Source: CBDDDW01 sp965226805 (GTDB taxonomy: Bacteria > Chloroflexota > Dehalococcoidia > Lucifugimonadales > JAGWBF01). Taken from it: a stretch of 64,000 nt of DNA. This document shows, piece by piece, positions 60,709 through 64,000 of the stretch. A model generated the notes under the pieces. It saw nothing but the letters and a program-made list of their open reading frames with translations. It did no database searches and had not been told where the DNA came from. The position numbers and the translations under genes are program-made. The stretch's first letter is position 1. The number at the start of each line of letters is the position of its first letter. The stretch is taken from NCBI GenBank assembly GCA_965226805.1, contig CBDDDW010000028.1, forward strand, positions 372,001 through 436,000, written 5' to 3'.

Positions 60709-61198
60709 TGATACCTCCTGTCCGGGAGGCCGCAGTCCCTCCTGCGTAGCCCCAGTCGACTGCTACATTCTACCATTGCCGGCCGGAGCCGTGAATCCTG
60801 ATAACCGTGTCGATCATAGTCTATCTCGGCGCGGTCGGCCTGGGTCCGGTCGCACGAGTGGCCGCATTCAGCGCCCTTCAACCTTCCGTGATCTTCTTAT
60901 TCCCCTAGCATTGGCGAGCCGATTCCCGCCAAGGTTCGGGCACTGGATTGTGAGAAGTACCATCAAGCCTCAGCTCGCCGGCATTGCGGTGGTTACGACG
61001 GGCGTCGTGTTTGTGACCATTGGTTGACGCGACGCACCCAATCTAACGCCTCTGCCACACGGCTCCCGAGTACAGCGTAGAACACAGTCGCGGGGGTCCT
61101 TGCGCCGCCAGTGCTCATTCGCTCAGCCACTCAATGGGCTGTGTTATTATGGGGCGCGATCAACGGAGATTAAATGAATGGTTCGGCAGTAAGAGTCT
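60709..61198. other. intergenic region with a transporter-gene remnant
   Basis: No intact gene is seen. The segment 60795-61027 encodes a frameshifted EamA-like C terminus, described separately. The stretch 61028-61198 holds nothing recognisable. Confidence 0.5.
60795..61027 (+). pseudogene. remnant of an EamA/DMT-family transporter, C-terminal part
   Basis: Reading from 60795 gives a membrane-like stretch containing VYLGAVGLGPVARVAAFSAL and QPSVIFLFP, ended by a TAG at about 60906. In a second frame the sequence continues LALASRFPPRFGHW and PQLAGIAVVTTGVVFVTIG to a stop at 61027. Together they resemble the last two helices of an EamA-type transporter. The frameshift and missing 5' part indicate decay. 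Confidence 0.5.
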
Positions 61199-61415
61199 TT
61201 GCCCATTTGGATCCCACTGTCAATTCTTTCGCCCGCGTTGTCGGCAGCGATCAGTATCTTCGACAAATATTTCGTCGACCGCTATTCCTTATACGTCTAC
61301 CTCTTTTGGATCGGTGCATTCGAGGTGCTGATGGGGTCGACGTTCACCGGAATCGCTAACTCGGGAGGTCTAGAGTCTCGGACCCTCTGGGGCGGGATAC
61401 TCACGGGATGTTGGG
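61199..61415 (+). pseudogene. 5' fragment of an EamA/DMT-family transporter cut by an IS3-type element
   Basis: From a TTG at 61199 the frame encodes PIWIPLSILSPALSAAISIF followed by DKYFVDRYSLYVYLFWIGAF, like the first helices of EamA permeases, and continues to about 61410. The reading frame then runs into the end of the IS3-family element and stops at 61459. The rest of the gene is absent, so it is a truncated remnant. No good ribosome site supports the TTG. Confidence 0.5.
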
Positions 61416-61417
61416 TG

Positions 61418-62437
61418 TCAGCGGTTTTGGACAGTTCTGGGTCCGAGAGATTGGGGTGAAGAAGCTCCTGGTTTGAGGGTTTCTCTGACCTCCTGATTGT
61501 ACCGCCTCCGCCGGTCAAAAGTCTCTCGCTGTACCTCCTTCCTCTGGGCTAGAATTGTCTCCAGACGGCCTTCCAGCACGTCAGCCGGAGTTACAACCCT
61601 GAGCGCCTGATGATATCTTCGGTAGTTGTAGAACTCGACGAAGTCCCGGATGGCCGCCTCCAGGTCTTCCACCACCTCGTATGGCACCTGGTTAATGTCG
61701 TCTTTCAGGGTTCGGTGATATCTCTCCAGCGTCCCGTTGGTCTGAGGGTGATAGGGTGCTGCCAGGACGTGGCGAATGCCCACCACCCGCATGTACTCGC
61801 GGAAGGCCCGCGATACATAACCTGAGCCATTATCTGAGAGGAGCTTGGTCCGATCCTCCAGAGGTACATCAGTCATACCAGTAGAGTCAACAGCTTCCTG
61901 GACCACCTCTATGAGGGAGTTGGCCGTCATGTCCCGTTGCACCTTCCAGGCCAAGATGAACCGGGAGTAGTCGTCCATCACCGTCACGAGGTAGTAGTAG
62001 CCCCATCCCACTACACGGAAGTAGGAGGCATCGGTGGCCCACAGCTGGTGGGGCCCTGTGGTCTTGTGCTGGTACTCTTTGCTCGCTGCCAACTGGTATT
62101 CGATCCGTTTCACCAGACCCTCCCGTCTCAGAATACGATAGACTGTGGAGGCGGAGACCGATAGGCCTCTGTGGTCGGTGAGCGAAGCCGCCAACTGCCG
62201 GCTTCGCCAGGTCGGCATCCCACGGGCTGCCGCCAGCACTACTGCCTCCTCTTCTGGACGCAGGCGATTCCAGGGCCTCTCAGTTCCTTCCGTACCCTCC
62301 CAACTACCCTGCCGGTGCCTCCACCTCCACCAATAATACGTGCTCCTGGAAATGCCAAGCTCCCTGAGTCGCCTGTTCTTCCCTCTACCATGTCGCTCCA
62401 CCTCAGCCACGACCTTCGATTGTTCCACTACGCTCAT
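61418..62437 (-). CDS. IS3-family transposase OrfB (DDE integrase)
   Basis: The 339-residue protein has an N-terminal HTH_21-like region (ELGISRSTYYWWRWRHRQ) and an integrase core. Core motifs are LWATDASYFRVVGWGYYYLVTVMDDYSRFI (first Asp), LLSDNGSGYVSRAFREYM (second Asp), and HPQTNGTLERYHRTLKDD (Glu). The DDE triad is complete. The start overlaps the orfA stop by four bases (ATGA), and orfB lies in the -1 frame relative to orfA. The reading frame ends near the element's inverted repeat. Confidence 0.93.
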   Translation of the reverse strand: MSVVEQSKVVAEVERHGRGKNRRLRELGISRSTYYWWRWRHRQGSWEGTEGTERPWNRLRPEEEAVVLAAARGMPTWRSRQLAASLTDHRGLSVSASTVYRILRREGLVKRIEYQLAASKEYQHKTTGPHQLWATDASYFRVVGWGYYYLVTVMDDYSRFILAWKVQRDMTANSLIEVVQEAVDSTGMTDVPLEDRTKLLSDNGSGYVSRAFREYMRVVGIRHVLAAPYHPQTNGTLERYHRTLKDDINQVPYEVVEDLEAAIRDFVEFYNYRRYHQALRVVTPADVLEGRLETILAQRKEVQRETFDRRRRYNQEVRETLKPGASSPQSLGPRTVQNR

Positions 62438-62838
62438 GCGACGGTGCCGTTGTCGTGTAGGGGCGGCAGAGCTGTTTTTTTGAAGCGGTGCAACTCCAGG
62501 GACAACTCACCCACCAGCTGCTTCAGTTCTCTGTTCTCCCGCTTGAGCTGCTCTATCTCTTGCCGGGTCGCATCACGCACACTGTCCCGAGTCAACCTCT
62601 CCTTCCCAGCTTCCATGAACCCCTTCGTCCAGGCGTAGTAGGAGTGGGGTTTGATTCCTTCCCGTCGGCACAGGTCATTAACGGTAGTCTCCCGTCTGAA
62701 CCCCTCCAAGACGATGCGGATCTTCTCTTCAGGGGTATACTTACGGCGGGTCGCTGCACGGACCTGACGCACGAAGCTTCGTGTCTCCTGGCTTCGCTCC
62801 TCAGCTTGGCTGGCCTGATCCTCTACCTGGGTCATCAA
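62434..62838 (-). CDS. IS3-family transposase OrfA (HTH)
   Basis: The 134-residue protein has an HTH_Tnp_1 domain (RRKYTPEEKIRIVLEGFRRETTVNDLCRREGI) followed by a leucine-zipper-like helix (EIEQLKRENRELKQLVGELSLE). Near its 3' end, seven A on the coding strand (62481-62475) form a slippery AAAAAAAC site. The -1 frame is open from there into orfB, giving an OrfAB fusion as in other IS3 elements. Confidence 0.92.
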   Translation of the reverse strand: MMTQVEDQASQAEERSQETRSFVRQVRAATRRKYTPEEKIRIVLEGFRRETTVNDLCRREGIKPHSYYAWTKGFMEAGKERLTRDSVRDATRQEIEQLKRENRELKQLVGELSLELHRFKKTALPPLHDNGTVA

Positions 62839-62905
62839 TGACTCCTTTCACTAAGCCCGAATCCACCGAAGGACGGCCTTGGGGACAGTCCTTGAAGAAG
62901 CCATC

Positions 62906-64000
62906 GGGTGCTCCTCTGAATCTGGGATAATGGTTTTGGAACAGAAACCAGCCCGGAAACAAGGAGCACCCAATAGATGCTGCCACAGAACAAACCCGAC
63001 CGTATCCGCATCCTCTTTGACGACCATCGCCTGGTGGCCAATGCCGGCCTGCTCCTGCCGGCCACCCTAGCCCGGCACCTGGGCCTGCGGGAACTCGTCG
63101 ACCATCACCTTGACCTCGGCGGAGCGCCGGGACGGGCGAACACTGGGGACAAGATGCTGACGCTGGTCGCTTCCGCGCTGGCAGGCGGCGACTGCATCGA
63201 CGACGCCGATGCGCTGCGCGCTGGTGGGACGGTCGGTGTTCTAGGCTGCGTGGTCAAGGCGCCATCCACCCTGGGGACCTTCCTGCGCAGCTTCCGGTGG
63301 GGGCATGTCCGTCAACTCGACCGCGTGAGCCGCCAGTTGTTGGCCCGGGCCTGGGCCGCTGGGGCCGGACCCGGCGACTCGCCCCTGACCATCGACCTGG
63401 ACTCGACCATCTGCGAGACCTATGGACTGGACAAGGAGGGAGCGCGCCACCACGGCTATACCGGCGCCCGCGGCTATCACCCGCTGCTGGCCATTGCCGC
63501 CGGCACCGGCGAGGTGCTGATGTCCCGGCTGCGCGAGGGCCGGGCCAACACCGCCCGTGGCGCCGCCCACTTCCTGCGTGAGACGGTGGGGCGGGTGCGC
63601 TACGGCGGGGCTAGGGGACAACTCACGGTGCGGGCCGACAGCGGCTTCTACGCCCACACTGTCGTTGCCGCCTGCCGGGAAATGGATGTCCGCTTCTCTA
63701 TCACCATCCGCCAGCGCGCCAGCCTGCGGGACCTGATCGAGGCGATACCAGAGGAGGACTGGACTCCCATTCCCTACTGGATGGACGGCGCCGCCGATGT
63801 CGCCGAGACGACTTACACCCCGTTCCAGACCAAGCCGGACGCCGCGCCGGTGCGGCTCATTGTCCGGCGGGTGAAGCCGACGCCCGGTTCCCAGCTCGCC
63901 CTCTTCGCCAGATACAGCTATCACGCCTTCATCACCGACCGCGATGGGGAGACGCTGGAACTGGAGGCCGATCATCGCCGCCACGCCGAGGTCGAGAACG
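62906..64000 (+). mobile_element. IS1380-family insertion sequence, 5' part (runs off the window)
   Basis: This begins at or near a 10-bp inverted repeat GGGTGCTCCT (62906-62915)/AGGAGCACCC (62962-62971) that lies just before the transposase ATG. Hairpins at this position can block read-through transcription into transposase genes. The right end is outside the window, so terminal repeats cannot be confirmed. It abuts the IS3-type element directly. Confidence 0.6.
62977..64000 (+). CDS. IS1380-family transposase (partial, 3' end outside window)
   Basis: From the ATG at 62977 the frame is open to the window edge (341 codons). The start LPQNKPDRIRILFDDHRLVA and the GLLLPATLARHLGLRELVD helix fit the IS1380 N-terminal domain. 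DDE-type positions are in TIDLDSTICETYG, VRADSGFY and HAEVEN (third acidic residue). High GC and few rare codons suggest recent mobility. An opposite-strand reading frame over the same bases is a shadow. Confidence 0.88.
   Translation, partial: MLPQNKPDRIRILFDDHRLVANAGLLLPATLARHLGLRELVDHHLDLGGAPGRANTGDKMLTLVASALAGGDCIDDADALRAGGTVGVLGCVVKAPSTLGTFLRSFRWGHVRQLDRVSRQLLARAWAAGAGPGDSPLTIDLDSTICETYGLDKEGARHHGYTGARGYHPLLAIAAGTGEVLMSRLREGRANTARGAAHFLRETVGRVRYGGARGQLTVRADSGFYAHTVVAACREMDVRFSITIRQRASLRDLIEAIPEEDWTPIPYWMDGAADVAETTYTPFQTKPDAAPVRLIVRRVKPTPGSQLALFARYSYHAFITDRDGETLELEADHRRHAEVEN

Larger units (their letters stand above)
61416..62903 (-). mobile_element. IS3-family insertion sequence
   Basis: The element holds overlapping orfA and orfB on the minus strand. 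Candidate ends are TGTCAGCGGTTTTGGACAGT at 61416 and, inverted, TGGCTTCTTCAAGGACTGTC from 62903. They share the TG terminus and a GGAC-GT core at the same offset (12-13 nt). No clear target duplication is visible, so the boundaries are tentative (about 1.49 kb). Confidence 0.65.

Noticed and set aside
60686..61027. 113-residue plus-strand ORF as an intact gene
   Set aside because: Only its last third looks like a protein family (EamA-like), and the preceding part of that family is in another frame, so it is a remnant.
63241..63984. Minus-strand 247-residue reading frame at the right edge
   Set aside because: It is the shadow of the IS1380 transposase, which is open on the plus strand to the window end.

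Overview
The window is a gene-dense, GC-rich bacterial chromosome segment. Several features point to Chloroflexota, probably a Dehalococcoidia-like lineage: a complex I cluster without nuoE/F/G between nuoD and nuoH, an sdhA-sdhB-sdhE (CCG-domain) succinate:quinone reductase set, EF-Tu with a four-cysteine insertion, and many lipoproteins with Thr/Pro-rich linkers. The placement is inferred from gene content; no phylogeny was run.

Left part (1-16 kb): nuoB-C-D-H-I-J-K, a 68-residue accessory ORF, and nuoL-M-N, mostly with overlapping or nearly touching genes. NAD kinase follows behind its own promoter. Next come six imperfect ~25-26 bp tandem repeats, a NUDIX hydrolase, and sdhA/sdhB/sdhE with no classical sdhC/sdhD anchor. 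Together with isocitrate and malate dehydrogenases at 24-26 kb, this describes a respiratory organism with TCA-cycle enzymes.

Middle part (16-41 kb): an amidase unit (cyclophilin, GatC/AtzG-like small protein, amidase), two zinc-ribbon proteins, a FIST-domain protein coupled to a leaderless periplasmic-binding-type protein, and a YyaL/DUF255 thioredoxin-domain protein, followed by icd and mdh. Next is a DsbA/FrnE-like oxidoreductase whose first active-site cysteine codon is an in-frame TGA. A bacterial-SECIS-like hairpin lies immediately after it, so I predict a selenoprotein; this is the most notable observation in the window. Then come a five-Ig-domain lipoprotein, a polytopic membrane protein with an exported partner, glmS, an exported HExxH peptidase, an ABC peptide-type importer without ATPases, and an S41 peptidase homologue that lacks both catalytic residues.

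Right-centre (41-50 kb): a translation/transcription operon on the minus strand (tRNA-Thr, tRNA-Tyr, tRNA-Thr, tuf, rpmG, secE, nusG, rplK, rplA, leader, rplJ, rplL), driven by a clear promoter. Divergent from it, a T-box riboswitch with an intrinsic terminator precedes ilvB. An AT-rich intergenic region with 11-bp-phased Pho-box-like repeats leads to a metallo-beta-lactamase-fold hydrolase.

Right end (50-64 kb): mtaB, a radical SAM/SPASM gene overlapping a PAP2 gene, a VOC protein, an MFS exporter, and an LppX-like lipoprotein. A WD40/TolB-like lipoprotein follows, split by a 16-nt C homopolymer. After it come a DUF2182 membrane protein, pterin carbinolamine dehydratase and a gamma-class carbonic anhydrase. 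The end is an accessory patch: remnants of EamA-type transporters, a complete IS3-family element, and an IS1380-family transposase running off the window.
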